A stretch of DNA of 64,000 bases from Cornus controversa (GCA_026545225.1 CM048845.1:90088533-90152532); one strand, 5' to 3'. Positions 9,481-22,045 are shown, numbered from the stretch's first letter. A program made the numbers and translations. Notes: a model not told the origin generated them from the sequence alone.

Positions 9481-11088
9481 ATTTGTCTATTCCAGTAATG
9501 TTTTCAACTTTTATTCCACATGGCTTGTAATAATCCCTGACACTTCTTTTGGTGATTTTTGAATATTCTGGTTTAATGCATGTAGTTAGAATTATTAATC
9601 CAATGAATTACATTTTGCCAAGCTATGGAATTTTTTCTCCAAGTTAATCTATTTAGCCGATAATTTTATTCCAACAAAGTTACTTTATTAGTATGAAACT
9701 TTTGGTTCCAACAAGCCACTTGGGAACACTTTTCAGCCTACGGTCCAAGTATTGGATGCCATGCCTTAAGGCTGAGAATAGTACAGGCCATCCCTCCCTC
9801 CGCGGATTCAAACAAACTTTCTTACCACCTCTTGACAATGTTTTTTTTTTTCTTTTTCTTTTCATTTCAGAATCATCATGTCATGACAATGTAATGCTTC
9901 AGCATTATTCGAATCCTCATCCTAACATTTATTTTATTTTATTTTATTTAAGATAAGTAACACGAGCACATTCATCAAATCTGAAAAAGAGAACTCACAT
10001 CACTTGAACTAATAAACTCCCATCTTTGCATTCTTTATTAATTATCCTCTTGTGTCGTAAAAATCACATGCTATTGTTAGAAAATGTATGCAATTATAAT
10101 ATTTGACAAATTTTATAATTCATTCTGAAACAAGTGTTATACTTTTATTTTCTTAGAATTAATCCAAAGAAAAAGTTTCGTTAGAAAAATCAATTTCAAA
10201 ATCTAAATTTTATAGTACAGTAACGTATCTGTATCGTGTTTATATCAGATATCGATCCTCCGATACTCACGGATATATATTCGATATTTTCAAAATGTAT
10301 TCATAATTTTAAAATATATGTTTTAATTTTTTACACGTATCCAATATTTCGATTACGTATCCAATACTCCTCATATACTTCCAAACGCATTTCTAACGAG
10401 TTTTAAACATTAAAATATAGCATTTTTAACAATAATATCGTAATACAATTGTTAAAAAAAAATAAAAATTTATTTTTAAAAAAAGTATTGAAATATATAT
10501 CATAATTTAATACAAAACTTATATATTTCAAATTATGCAATATAACTCTGAACTCTTATTTTGTTTGTTAATTATAATATTTTATAAAAAAATGTTAATA
10601 ACTATTATTTAAAGTTATCCATGTATGCATATGGATTGACTTTTATACATATCTACATTTATAAATTATATATATTGTCATATCATGTAGCATATCCTTT
10701 AAGAATTTGTCATTTCTTGTCTCTATCTATATTTTAGGTAAAAGTTAATTTGGTACTCGCCTGCTTATTTTTTGTGTTGGGAAACAAATTCGTGTTACAT
10801 TTAATTTTTTATTTATTTAAAACATATTAATGATTTCATTTAGATTCATAATATTATAAAAAAGATCAAAAATTAAAATTTTGTGTCTATAAAAATATAA
10901 TTTATTATTTGTTTTATTATTGTATTTTGTATTTTATTTATCTGTAATTTATCGACCGTATCTATTTGATGTGGTATCCGTGTGACGGATGGGATATTAG
11001 GTGAGGACCTTAAAGTAAATTCCTAGATCACACCCTTCAATCCCGCTTATATCCTTAATCCTCTCATCCGAAACCTCTCGACAATAGA
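9481..11088. other. AT-rich intergenic stretch
   Basis: No gene recognised. A block at about 10200-10400 repeats short motifs such as CGTATCCAATA and GATATCGAT and may be part of an old transposon. Very low GC from 10,400 to 10,960. Confidence 0.5.
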
Positions 11089-11363
11089 TTGCCTCGAAGT
11101 AGTCCGGAAATTACTTTCCTGTGAAAAAAGATGCCCCTTTCTCGCGTTCACTTCACTTGGAAAGTCAACTTGGCTTTTGGGTTGACCTTGTCACTCCAAT
11201 TACAGATAAAATTTGCAGATCCATTGCCCGAACACTGAAGGGAGAGAGAGAATCTGCAGATCCATTGCCCAAACACCCAAGAGAGAGAGAGAGAAATTTG
11301 AGCTTCTTGTATTTGATAGGGGTTGTAAAACTCAGAAAATTTAGTTTGATTATATTGTTGTTG
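11089..11363 (+). promoter_or_regulatory. Conserved upstream/5'UTR block of TNL-C
   Basis: Contains GAAGTAGTCCGGAAATT (11096-11112), shared with gene D (17621-17637) and an orphan copy at 35702-35718, then two tandem copies of GCAGATCCATTGCCC (11215-11229, 11256-11270) followed by a GA-rich tract. The same order (ATCCATTGCCC, GA-rich, GAGCTTCTTGTATTTGATAG) precedes genes D, F and partly I. It lies just upstream of the ATG, so it is read here as 5'UTR plus proximal promoter; the exact transcription start is not visible. Confidence 0.55.
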
Positions 11364-14300
11364 ATGGAGCGAAAAAGACAGAGTACGATTATATCTGAAA
11401 TTGAGCCTGATTGGGCAGCAGTAGGTCCAAGTAAGAGGAGGATTGTATCTGAATTGGAGTATGAGGCGAGTCCAAGTACATCCACATCACTTCAAAGAGG
11501 TGAATACGAAGTCTTCTTGAGTTTCAGAGGTTCAGACACTCGCTATACTTTCACCGATTATCTGTACAACGATCTCAAAGGCGTGGGAGTTCGCACTTTC
11601 CGAGACGATGATGAGCTTCGCATAGGAGAAGAGATCGGCCCAGAACTCCTCAATGCAATCACCGAATCGAAGATCTCAATCCCAATATTCTCCAAAAACT
11701 ATGCTTCTAGCAAATGGTGCCTTCGAGAGCTTGCCCAGATGGTGGAGTGCAGGAGATCTAATGGACAAGTCATTGTGCCCATTTTCTACGACGTTGAGCC
11801 GTCAGTTGTGAAGCTTCAATGTGGGGGTTACAAAGATGCCTTCCTCGAGCACGAGAGGTCTTTCGATGAAGAGACTGTTAACAATTGGAGGGACGCATTG
11901 AGAGAGGTCGGATCACTTAAGGGTTGGGATGTGGAGAAAGAAGCTTATGGGTAACTCATCCTATTTCCCTTTGGTTATTATTATTTTGAAAGTCCAAGCA
12001 AATGCACACACCAGCAATATTGCTCAGAACAGGGCTCAAACAATCAACCTCTCCTTTGGGGGAGGAGAGCTCATACCAGCCGGGCGAATGCCCATTGGTC
12101 TAGTTACCCTTATTTTATTAGTACAGAAACACTTCATAGTAGGAATAATTTTTGGAATTTAATAAATCATAGACCATAGCAAGAAGGTCCTGGTGATGGG
12201 TGAGACTGAAATTGCAAATCAATCAGATGGAAAAGATTGAATTATAACAAGAATCTTAATATCTTTAGTATTAATTCATTTCATAAGTTTAAAACAAATA
12301 ACTATATCTTAAAATCAACCATTTTGTGAAAAGCTGAAAATTTATTTTTAGCACTGACTCTTAACTCAACTGGTATATAATTGGTGTTTTTTGAGTTGTG
12401 TGTGTGATTGGCTTCCCTACCAAAGTAAATAAATGAATAAAAGAATCATCTTCTTTTCCCCTTACTTTCAATTTAATTTCCTTCTAGGCAGTATTTATGG
12501 TCTCACTTTCCACCTTGGCATCAATTAGGTACCAAGGGAAACTAGTAAAAGAGACCATTGTTCCAGCAGTGTTGCTAGAATTGAAGAAAAACTACATGGT
12601 TGTATCTCACAACTTGGTTGGAATCGATCATCACGAAAAAGAAATGATGAGATTGTTAGATGTTGTCGCCAGTGATGTACGAATTGTGGTTATTCATGGC
12701 ATGTGTGGTATTGGCAAGACAACTATTGCCAAGTTCATCTACAACAAACTCTTGAAGAGTTTTGAGTGTCACAGCTTCCTGGCAGATGTTCGAGAAATGG
12801 CGCAACAACTACGGGGTCTTGTTAGTTTGCAAAAACAGCTTCTCAATGACACACTAAATTGGAGCCCTATCATTGCTAATGTTGACAGCGGTTTAGTCAT
12901 GATCAGAAACAAATTTCTTAACAAGAAAGTTCTTGTTGTTCTTGATGATGTGAATGACAGTTCACAATTTCATTGTCTTGTGGGAGGGCGTGGTTGGTTT
13001 GGTACAGGAAGTAGGATAATAGTAACAACTAGAAACAAAGATGTTTTGAATGCTCTTGAAGTTGATGGGACTTATGAACCCCCAATATTGAATCCTCTGC
13101 AATCTCTTCAACTTTTCAGCATGCATGCCTTTAGAAGGGAGTCTCCTCCAAAAGACTACGACAATATCTCTAGAAAGGTTGCATCTTCTGCTGCAGGGCT
13201 TCCTCTAGCTCTTGAGGTTATAGGTTCGTTTCTATTTAATAAGGAGTTAGAGATATGGGAAGGTGCATTGAAGGAGTTGGAGGAAACACCGCATGATGAA
13301 GTCGAGAAAAAGTTGAGAGTTAGTTATGAAGCATTAAATCATAGGCAACGGCAGATTTTTCTCGATATTGCTTGTCTTTTTGTTGGGATGGATAAAAGAA
13401 CTGTATTTTACATGTGGCGTGATTGTGACTATCATCCAGAGAAAGAACTCAATGTCCTTTGCCTCTTGTCTCTAGTAAAAGTAGGAGATGCTAATAAGCT
13501 TATGATGCATGATCAGCTGAGAGCTCTCGGGAGGAAAATCGTCCTTGAAGAAATGGTTCTGGGAAACCGTAGTAGGTTTTGGAAGCATGATGAAGCCTTA
13601 TATATTTTGGAGGAACAGAAGGTGAATTTAAATGCACTGAATTTTGTACTCTTATTTGATTAAGCATAATAGGTTAAAAAATCTTATTCTAATACATTTC
13701 ACTGATTCTATTTTTTATTTTTCCATTGGTAGGGAACAGAAAATGTTGAGGCTTTAAGTCTTCGCTTTGAATTAGGATCAAAAAAGAAGCCTTGCTTTAC
13801 AAGTGATAAATTCACCAAGCTAGCATATCTAAGGTATCTCCAAGTGGATGGTGCAGAACTTGTTGGGGATTTTGAGCGTCTTCTATCATGGTTAAGATGG
13901 CTTAGTTGGCGTGGTTGCCCTTCGTACTTTAAAATAATCAATTTTCATATGAAGAATCTAGTCATTCTTGATCTATCGGATAGTGTTATCACAGAAGACT
14001 GGGGGGGTTGGAATCAAATCAAGGTGTTGTAGAATATCTCTATTTTTTTTCTTCTTCTTCTTCTTTTTCTTTTGTTTCATATCCCTATATATACTTTTTT
14101 GAAATTAATCTTTTTCTGTTATTTTACTTTTTCACAGATGGCAAATAAGTTGAAAGTTCTACAACTAGCTAATTGTGCTTTGAGGGAAACTCCTGACTTT
14201 TCATCTTATGCAACTTTAGAGATATTGATTCTTCGAGGATGTAAAAGTTTGTTCAACATAAAACAATCCATTTGTAGTCTGAAGAATTTGAAAGTGCTTG

Positions 14301-16084
14301 ACATTTCATGTGCTGAAATAACGAAGTTACCTGATGAAATTTGGATGTTGGAGAATCTGGAAGTGATGGATGCCTCACATTGTCATTATTTGAAGGGGGA
14401 TATTCCTTGTAATATCGGGAATCTGTCATGTTTGAGGTTCTTGAGCTTTTATGGTTCCAAAATTCAAAGCCTACCAAGGAGCATTTTGGGGCTCACTCGA
14501 CTCCAAACCCTCAACATTGGAGGCTGCACAGAGCTTCAATCGCAGCCAGGGCTTCCCTCAAGTATAAGGATTCTGAATGTCACTTATATTCCTGACCTTA
14601 CAAATCTGGTTAATTTACAGGAAGTACAATTGTCTGAGTGCCAGAATCTTGTGGAGATTCCTAGAGATATTGGGAGATTATCCAAATTGGAGAAACTGAC
14701 CTTGCATCATACCAACATTAGGTCCCTACCCGAAGAGGTTGGTGTCCTTTCTCAGCTGAAGGTGCTTGATGTACGCTTCTGTGACGATCTCGAATGTATA
14801 TTGGGGTTACCCTCAAGTCTAGTTGATTTATCTCTTGCATTTTGTGATTCATTGGAGAGATTGCCGGATCTATCAAATTTGAAAAATTTGTTGAGTTTGT
14901 TGATTAAGAATTGTGATAAGCTAGCAGAGGTTCAAGGGCTTGGAGGATTAGAATCATTGACAAGTTTGTACATATTTGCGTGTGACATGCTAGCTACATT
15001 TGAAAACATGCCTGATTTGTCAAGCTTAAAGAAGTTGGAGATATTATCTATTAATAATTGTTCAGAACTTGACAAGATCAAAGGGCTTGGCGGATTGGAA
15101 TCGCTGAAATATTTGGATTTGCGTGGTTGTGAGAACTTATGTAAGATTGAGGATCTTGAGGCTTTGAAATCTTTGGAGATATTGGACGTGTTAAGGTGCA
15201 CATCATTGGAAACAATACCACATCTGCCAAACACATATATACGACGGTCCAAAGATCAGATCAATACTGCCAATTCACATATGTGCAGGTATGGATTTAT
15301 TTCCAATGTTGCCTTGGATGAGAATAATATTTCCAGTAAACCCCCTCTCTTGTTGAGTTACTGTTTGGTTTTTGCAAAAGGTATTTTTCTTGATTGCTAG
15401 CTTGCTAATATTCTTTCTATATACCTTAGTTTAGGTTATGGTTTGAGTTCATGAAATGTTCAAAACGTCACTTATAATCAGTACTCAAGAGCAAGTTGTA
15501 TCAAAATAATTACTCACAAGAAAGGAGAAATGGTCATTTATTTGAGTAACCAAACTAGCTACTACCCTTTGGAGGATCTCTCAAATGACCATGGGTCATA
15601 GGAGCATGTTAATTCTCTTGTTGCTCTCTGGTTTTTTCATGTCTGGCTTTTAACCTTAACCCCACACGTGAGAAATGAAATGCCGGTCGCGATAAAAATG
15701 AGTTTCAATCCTAAGCCAATAATTAGACTGTTCCAAGCCAATTTTGGTGGTTATCAGAAACCAAAAGTTAAACCATTTTAAGGCCATGCGGTTGTACGTC
15801 TGAAATTGAATGTTTATGTGAAACCTATGAAATTTAGACTGTTCAAAGGCTAAAAGGTTTGTTATGTTTGATGTCATGATGTGTTATTTTGTTTTTCTTC
15901 TTCTTTTTTGGTTTAATTAAAGTAATCGAGTTTGAGGTGTGATATGCAGCCTAACTAATTTACTTTTTACCTTTATATTTATAGATATTGGACAGATTTG
16001 AGAGAGAAAAAATTGAACGTGCGGCTACCGGTGTTAAGTGGATATAGCAATGACGCTACACAAGAAGCATTGTTGAAGGCTTGA
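11364..16084 (+). CDS. TNL-C: intact TIR-NB-ARC-LRR immune receptor
   Basis: Exons 11364-11950, 12529-13621, 13733-14023, 14138-15288, 15985-16084; all GT-AG and in frame, about 1073 aa. The start at 11364 (MERKRQ) is chosen because the upstream extension of the same frame has no ATG and coincides with the shared 5'UTR block. TIR about 46-180 (GEYEVFLSFRG; SSKWCLREL with the Glu, about residue 122, that in L6/RPP1-type TIRs is catalytic for NADase activity). NB-ARC has P-loop GMCGIGKT (253-260), VLVVLDDV, GSRIIVTT, GLPLALEVIG, FLDIACLF and MHD (about 522-524). LRR about 561-1040 with repeated LxxLxxLxLxxC units; basic C-terminal tail ending ATQEALLKA. Predicted intracellular pathogen sensor signalling through EDS1. 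Nothing is broken. Confidence 0.93.
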
Positions 16085-17611
16085 AGCAATGGTAGCTTAT
16101 ACGCTTCATAACGGATCTTTCTTCTTCTTTTTATTTATTTATTTAGCAAGAGTAATTTCTCTAGTTCAAAATAAATTCTGTAGAGGCAGGCTACAATTTG
16201 AATTGAAAATGGAAAGAGAGAAAGAGAGGCGTCCGGTGTATCATTTTTTTTTATTAATTCAAATTTTACAAGTTAATTTGTTTGCAAGATGTTCACTCCC
16301 TCCTTAAAAACAGAAAGCCAAGTTGAGGGTATTTTCCATTTTTGCTGGTAGCAATTTTCTCCTCTGGCTCGCTAATGTTGCGTAAACCAATAATGCTACT
16401 AAATTGTATTGTCCCTTTGGTTTGACTTGAAAAGTTAACTTCTGCTGTTGGGTAGTCTTGAGATTATTACTTTCTAATTCCACATAGAGGATTTGCATAT
16501 CCATAGCCATAACTCCATGTAAACACATATACAGTGTGTGGAGATTGCGATTTGCGAGTAGTTTACCCAACCTTTTATTTAAAAAGAAAAAAAGAAAAAA
16601 AAAATAGAAGATGAAGTCGGAACAAAATTTGTGAACATTGTAACGTGATTTGTGCAATCATTCACAAACTTAAACTTCCAGTAAAACGAAATCTTGATAC
16701 TAATAAAAGTCACAAAGCTTATTAGAAAAGAAGCACAATAGACAATATGTCATGACTCTACTATCTTTTGTAATCTGTATACAGTTTTATATGTAGTTCA
16801 ATATATCATTTCAAATGTCTGTTTACAAAAATCCACATAAAGTTAGAGAGAGTACATTAAATCTAAAGCCTATAATGAGACTCGCATCAAGAAAATGAAG
16901 TTAGTTGGATTAAGAAAACAAAAAATAATTAAATAGGGGGCCTTTTCCCTAAACAGGCCTTGGGCACCTGAGTCAACTAAGGCTTGAGGCTTGAGCTATC
17001 TTGGGAACTTGCAGGAAGAACTCATTGTCAGTTTGATAGTAGTATGAAATTCGTGCAAACCTACGTGTTAATGGAATGGCGGTAAGAACTCATTGTTATT
17101 ATATTTTTCTATTACAGAATAAGAATGGCGTCTCGTAGTTGAAATTGAAAAAAAAAAAAAATTTTAATTCAAAATTTAAAGTGGTATAATCTTCTATTAC
17201 AAGTGATTAAATTGTTACAACATTTCATCACAATATAAATTGATAGCATGTTGCCAATAATTTGGGAATTAGGATAGCTCCAGTCTTTACAAAATTCAGC
17301 AAACGCCGGCTATTTATTGAACCATCCAAAAAAAATCATGTCCTCAGTCTTCCCAAATGAGAAATGTGTATGCAATTATGAAAGAAAACCATAAATTTGT
17401 TGTTTGAAAGATAAAGGATGAATGTTAAAATTTTATTAAAAAAATATTGTTAGATTTTCTGGTTAAAGATGCTACGAGATTAGTCATTAGATTAGTAGAC
17501 TTAAAAAAAGCACACTATTTGAGACATTTGAAACAGGCTTCTTGACAATATAGTATAGATTTTACGAGTGCTATTATTATCCATTCTTTAAGGTATCCTT
17601 GTATGAACAAG
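16085..17611. other. Intergenic stretch between TNL-C and TNL-D
   Basis: The first about 100 bp matches the 3' flank of gene F (AGCAATGGTAGCTTATACG). About 16415-16520 resembles the TNL promoter/5'UTR region (GACTTGAAAAGTTAACTT, GTTGGGTAGTCTTGAG, CATATCCATAGCC) without a gene behind it, suggesting an orphan promoter copy. The rest is AT-rich with homopolymer runs and no gene seen. Confidence 0.5.
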
Positions 17612-18023
17612 TTTTTTCTTGAAGTAGTGCGGAAATTCCTTGGAAAAACTGAAAAACCCACTGGCGGCTCTTTCGCCGGAAGATTATATTTGTCTCGTTG
17701 ACTTGACTTGTAAGTTGTAGACTTAACTTGGGTGTTTGCCGTTGGGTTGTCTGGACCCTGGAGGGAGCTTATCAATTTGCAATTCCAGATAGAGAAAATT
17801 TACAGATCCATTGCCCAAACTCCAGAGAGATAGATAGATATGAGCTTTCTTGTGTCATATTTGTCTGTGATAGAGTCGGAGTGTGGTGAAAGAAAATCAT
17901 AAATTTGCAGCCGCAAAGCCCTAAATACCGAAGACACAGATAAAGTAAGGGATCTGAGATTGTTGTATTTGATAGGGCTCATACAAGGGGTTTAGCTTGA
18001 TATATCGATAGTGTTGCTGATCG
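17612..18023 (+). promoter_or_regulatory. Conserved upstream/5'UTR block of TNL-D
   Basis: GAAGTAGTGCGGAAATT at 17621-17637 is followed by a GACTTGACTTG / TTGGGTTGTCTGG segment. ACAGATCCATTGCCC is at 17802-17816, with GA-rich and TAGATAGATA sequence and TTGTATTTGATAGGG near 17965. The order and wording match the blocks before genes C and F. A GC-rich coding start follows at 18024. Confidence 0.55.
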
Positions 18024-21000
18024 ATGGAGCCGCCGTCGCTGCCGCCGAAATGGGGGAAAAATAAAGAGTCCCGGCCGGCGATGGAGACGCTGCCGCAGCC
18101 GCCGCCCCTGCCGAGATGGGGGAAAAATAAAGAGTCCCGGCCACTGCGGCCGAAATGGGGCGCGATTCAAAATAAGATCCTTGAAATTGGCAATTTTGGA
18201 GAATCCCGAAAACATGAGATCAGAATTATTGATTCGCACCCTAGAATTACTGGTACAATTACTGATTCGCACTCTCCATCATCGCCACCTTCAGCAGGGG
18301 AATACGAAGTATTCTTGAGTTTCAAAAGTCCAGACATTCGCCACTCTTTCACTGATTACCTGTACAACTATCTCAAACGTGTAGGAGTTCGCACCTTTCG
18401 AGACGAGAACAAGAACGAGCTTTGTGAAGGAGATGAGATTGTCCCGAAACTACTCAATGCAATCAAGGAGTCGAAGATCTCAATCCCAATCTTCTCCAAG
18501 AACTATGCTTCCAGTAAATGGTGCCTCCAAGAACTCGCCCATATGGTGGAGTGCAGGAGAGCTACGAGACAATTGATTTTGCCCATCTTCTACGACGTTG
18601 ATCCCTCTGATGTGAAGCATCAAACTGGGAGTTATGAAGACGCCTTCTGCAAGCACCATAGCTGTTTTGGCGAAACCACCATTGAGAAATGGAAGGCGGC
18701 ACTGACAGAGGTTGGAGCACTCGATGGTTGGGAAATGAAGCAAAAAAATCAAGGGTATGATAATTCGTTCATGCTAATAATCCCATTATTTATTTTTTTG
18801 TAAGTGCTAATAATCCCATTATTTGTAGTATAGAAACTTCATTGTAGATAGTCTTGGAATTTAAGTAATCAAAAGCAATATGCGAGAAGGTTCAGGACCT
18901 CAGGTAATGGGAGGGATAAATTAAAGATCAAATTAGACGTACAGATACAAAAATATAACAAGAATTTTAGGATGATTATTAGTTTGGTGAGTTAGCTAGT
19001 CCCTAAAATAATTTATAACTGTCTCAAAAGATCAATCAGTCTATTTAGAGACCCTTGGTTTCAAGGTTGTCTTCTGTCTCAAAAGTTCTCTCATACAACA
19101 CTCAGCTTGTCTTAGTGTCCTCATTTCCAATGGTAGTTGGAACTGGTCCGTTCCATCTGATCCAAGGTTACTGCCTTTAAGTACTTTTCTTCACAGTATC
19201 TCCCCTACTGACAGAATGGATAAATGGCTTTGGGATAAGGGTGAATTCAGTTTCAAAATGGGCTGGGACAAATGCAGAACTTTTTACTCTCCTGTTCATT
19301 GGCGTTATCTTTGTTGGAGTGGCGGCAGGCCCAGATGCTCAGTCACCAGCTGCATAGTGTTATTAAATTAGATCCTCAGCTTTTGTAATTTGCAGAGAAG
19401 GGGCATCCATTCTGTTTCGTTCTGTGCCAACTGTGAGGCTGCCGTAGAGGACACTTATCATCTCTTCCTTTCTTGTTGTTATGCTTCAACTGTTTGGTCT
19501 TGGTTCAGTCATCATTTTAACTGGTCTTGGCCCTTTTCTGGTGTTAATTGCAAGCTTGTTGATGTTGTGGTTTGGTTTGTTCAAAATGTCAAATCAAAGA
19601 TCCAAATGAATGGTTTTTTCTGCTGTTATTTGGGGATATGGCAAGAAAGGAATGCCAGACTTCACAATGGAATTAAGAGAGATCACTCTGAGCATGCTAA
19701 GACTCTTTGCTTCAACACTCTTGATGCTGCATCAACTTCAGACCATGCTGTTTAGCCTATTTCATCCTAGGATTATTTTGATCATTTTTCACTCCTATTG
19801 GAAATGGATGTATTCATCTTTGTTCTTTCTGTTCTTCTAGGAGAGTATGCTCTCCTTTTTCATTTTACTGATTTGTCATATCTTTTGCAATGAAATACCA
19901 ACCCTAATTACGAAAATAATAATAATAATTTATAACTGTGATTTAATTCAAAATATTTACAATAATAATAATCGCATAAAATAAAAACGAAAAAGTATAA
20001 AAATCTTCATCCTTTTCCTGTTAGACATTAATTATTTGTTATGTTCACATCAATCAGGTATCAAGGAAGACTAATAAAAGAGAACATCGTTATAATTATG
20101 CTGATCATTAACTAAATGAAGTAGAAGTCATCATTTTTCCGCCCTATTTTTTACTATAATCTCCTTCTATGCACTAATTATTGTTCTGTTTTTTGGCTTA
20201 CATCAATCAGGTATAAACAAAAATTAATAAAAGAGATGATTGTTCCAGCGGTGTTGTTAGAGTTAAAAAGGCAGAGCATGCATGCACCTGAATACTTTGT
20301 TGGGATGGATCATCATCTAGAAGAAATGATGAGATTATTAAATGTTGGCTCCAGTGGAGTACAAATTGTTGGTATCTCTGGCATCGGTGGTATTGGCAAG
20401 ACAACTATTGCCAGGTTTATTTTTCAAAAACTTTTTAAGGGATTTGAATGTCATAGCTTCCTTGCAGATATTCGAGAAACAGCGCAGCAGTGCAATGGTC
20501 TTGTTGATTTGCAGATAAAGCTTCTCACTGACACCCTAAAATGGTGTCCTGACATTTCTGATGTCGAATGTGGAATGAATGTTATTAAACACGTATTTCG
20601 CGAAAAGAAAGTTCTTCTTGTTCTTGATGATGTGATTGAAAGCTCTCAATTTTATTGGCTTGTCGGAAAGCATGACTGGTTTGGTTCAGGAAGTAGGATC
20701 ATAGTTACAAGTAAAGACAGAAATGTTTTAGATGATATTAAAGTGGATGCGACTTATGAACCTCTATGTATGAATTCTGTCCAATCTCTTCAACTTTTCA
20801 GTATTCATGCATTTAGAAGGATGTTTCCTCCGGAAAACTATGTTAGTATCTCTAGAGAGGTTGCATCTAATGTTGCAGGGCTTCCTCTATGTCTTGAGGT
20901 CATCGGTTCATTTCTGTTTGACAAAGAGAAAGTGATATGGAAGGATACATTGGAGAAGCTGAAGAAAATATCAAATGATGAAGTTGAGAGAAAGTTGAGG

Positions 21001-22045
21001 GTAAGTTATGAAGCATTAAGTGATGCTCAACGAGAGATATTTCTTGATATTGCATGTCTTTTTATTGGGATGGATAAAAAAACTGTATTTTACATGTGGG
21101 ATGATTGTGGATATTATCCAGAAAAGGAATTTAATATCCTTTGTCTCATGTCTCTCGTAAAAGTGGACAGTGATACTTCTGAGCTGAGGATGCATGATCA
21201 GTTTAGAACTTTTGGTAGGAAACTCGTCTATAAAGAAAAGATTTTGGGAGATCGTAGTAGGTTATGGAACCACGCAGATGCCTTGGCCATATTGGAGGGA
21301 CGGAGGGTAAGATCGAGTTGACTGTACTGAATTTTATACCCATTCTTTAGTTAAATGCAGTAGGTTGTGAAATCATGTCCTAATATGTTGTTTACTTCTT
21401 TTTTCCATTGGTAGGGAACGGAAAAGGTTGAAGCCCTAAGTCTTTGCTTTGAATTGGGGTCTGGCAAGAAGCCTCGCTTTGCAAGTAAGGAATTCGCAAA
21501 ACTAATATCTCTAAGGTATCTCCGAGTTGATGGCATAGAGCTTGTTGGGGATTTTAAGCATCTGTTTCCCAATTTAAGATGGCTTAGCTGGCGTGGTTGC
21601 CCTCCGCATTTTAAACCAACCAATTTTCATTTGAAGAATTTAGTGATTCTTGATCTATCTGATAGCGGCATCACAGAAGACTGGAGGGGCTGGAATCAAA
21701 TCAAGGTCTTATACAAAATCTCTACTTTTGTTTCTTCTATCCCATCATCTACTTGTTTAAAATTAATCTTTTTCTATTATTTATTTAATTTTTTAACAGA
21801 TGGCAAATAAGTTGAAAGTTCTACGACTGGCTGGTTGTGCTTTAAGGAGAACTCCAGACTTTTCATCATATGCAACTCTAGAGATATTGATTCTTCAACG
21901 CTGTAGAAGTTTGGTTGAAATTGACCAATCCATAGTTTGTCTGAAGAATTTACAAGTGCTGGACATCTCATCTACTGATATAAGGGAGTTACCTAATGAA
22001 ATTCTGACGTTAGAGATGTTGGGTGCGCTAAGTGTTAAACGTTGA
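18024..22045 (+). CDS. TNL-D: TIR-NB-ARC protein with truncated LRR and repeated proline-rich N-terminus
   Basis: Exons 18024-18754, 20211-21306, 21415-21705, 21800-22045; about 787 aa. The N-terminal 91 residues are unlike the sister genes: GC-rich, Pro-rich, with WGKNKESRP at 10-18 and 32-40 and a partial third copy (RPKWGA, about 42-47). TIR about 92-225 with SSKWCLQEL (Glu kept); 'KSPDIRHSF' replaces the usual RGPDTRYTF. NB-ARC: GIGGIGKT, VLLVLDDV, GSRIIVTS, GLPLCLEVIG, FLDIACLF, MHD. The first LRR exon is intact. Exon 4 stops after 81 codons at 22043-22045 (LSVKR-stop), where sisters continue for about 300 more. Intron 1 is enlarged by a LINE. It may make a short-LRR TNL or be newly dead; the full NB-ARC frame argues for recent loss. 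Confidence 0.75.
19007..19939 (+). mobile_element. 5'-truncated LINE with target-site duplication, inside intron 1 of TNL-D
   Basis: A perfect 16-bp direct repeat AATAATTTATAACTGT lies at 19007-19022 and 19924-19939. Between them is about 900 bp with the C-terminal part of a plant non-LTR reverse transcriptase. A broken reading at about 19200-19330 (KWLWDKGEFSFKMGWDKC) is followed by an open zf-RVT segment at 19390-19755 (FCANCEAAVEDTYHLFLSCC, then IWQERNARLHN). The 3' end is an AAT-rich tail (CGAAAATAATAATAATAAT). Target duplication, 3' A-rich tail and 5' truncation together are the signature of target-primed insertion. Stops upstream show it is immobile. Confidence 0.88.
20048..20091 (+). 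repeat. Duplicate of intron-1 acceptor and NB exon start in TNL-D
   Basis: CATCAATCAGGTATCAAGGA followed by AGACTAATAAAAGAGAACATCGTT repeats the acceptor and first codons of the NB-ARC exon that begins properly at 20211. The duplicate soon degenerates (CATCGTTATAATTATG). It is a decoy 3' splice site 153 bp upstream of the real one. Confidence 0.7.

Noticed and set aside
10200-10400. Repeated CGTATCCAAT/GATATCGAT words as a regulatory array
   Set aside because: Irregular spacing in very AT-rich sequence; more likely transposon debris, and no ends could be defined.
11121-11363. N-terminal extension of the TNL-C frame (81 extra codons)
   Set aside because: It begins at GTG, contains no ATG before 11364, and overlaps the non-coding block shared with D, F and I.
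17979-18272. 97-codon - strand frame opposite the TNL-D start
   Set aside because: It arises from the GC-rich repeats of the + strand coding start; no domain or promoter.
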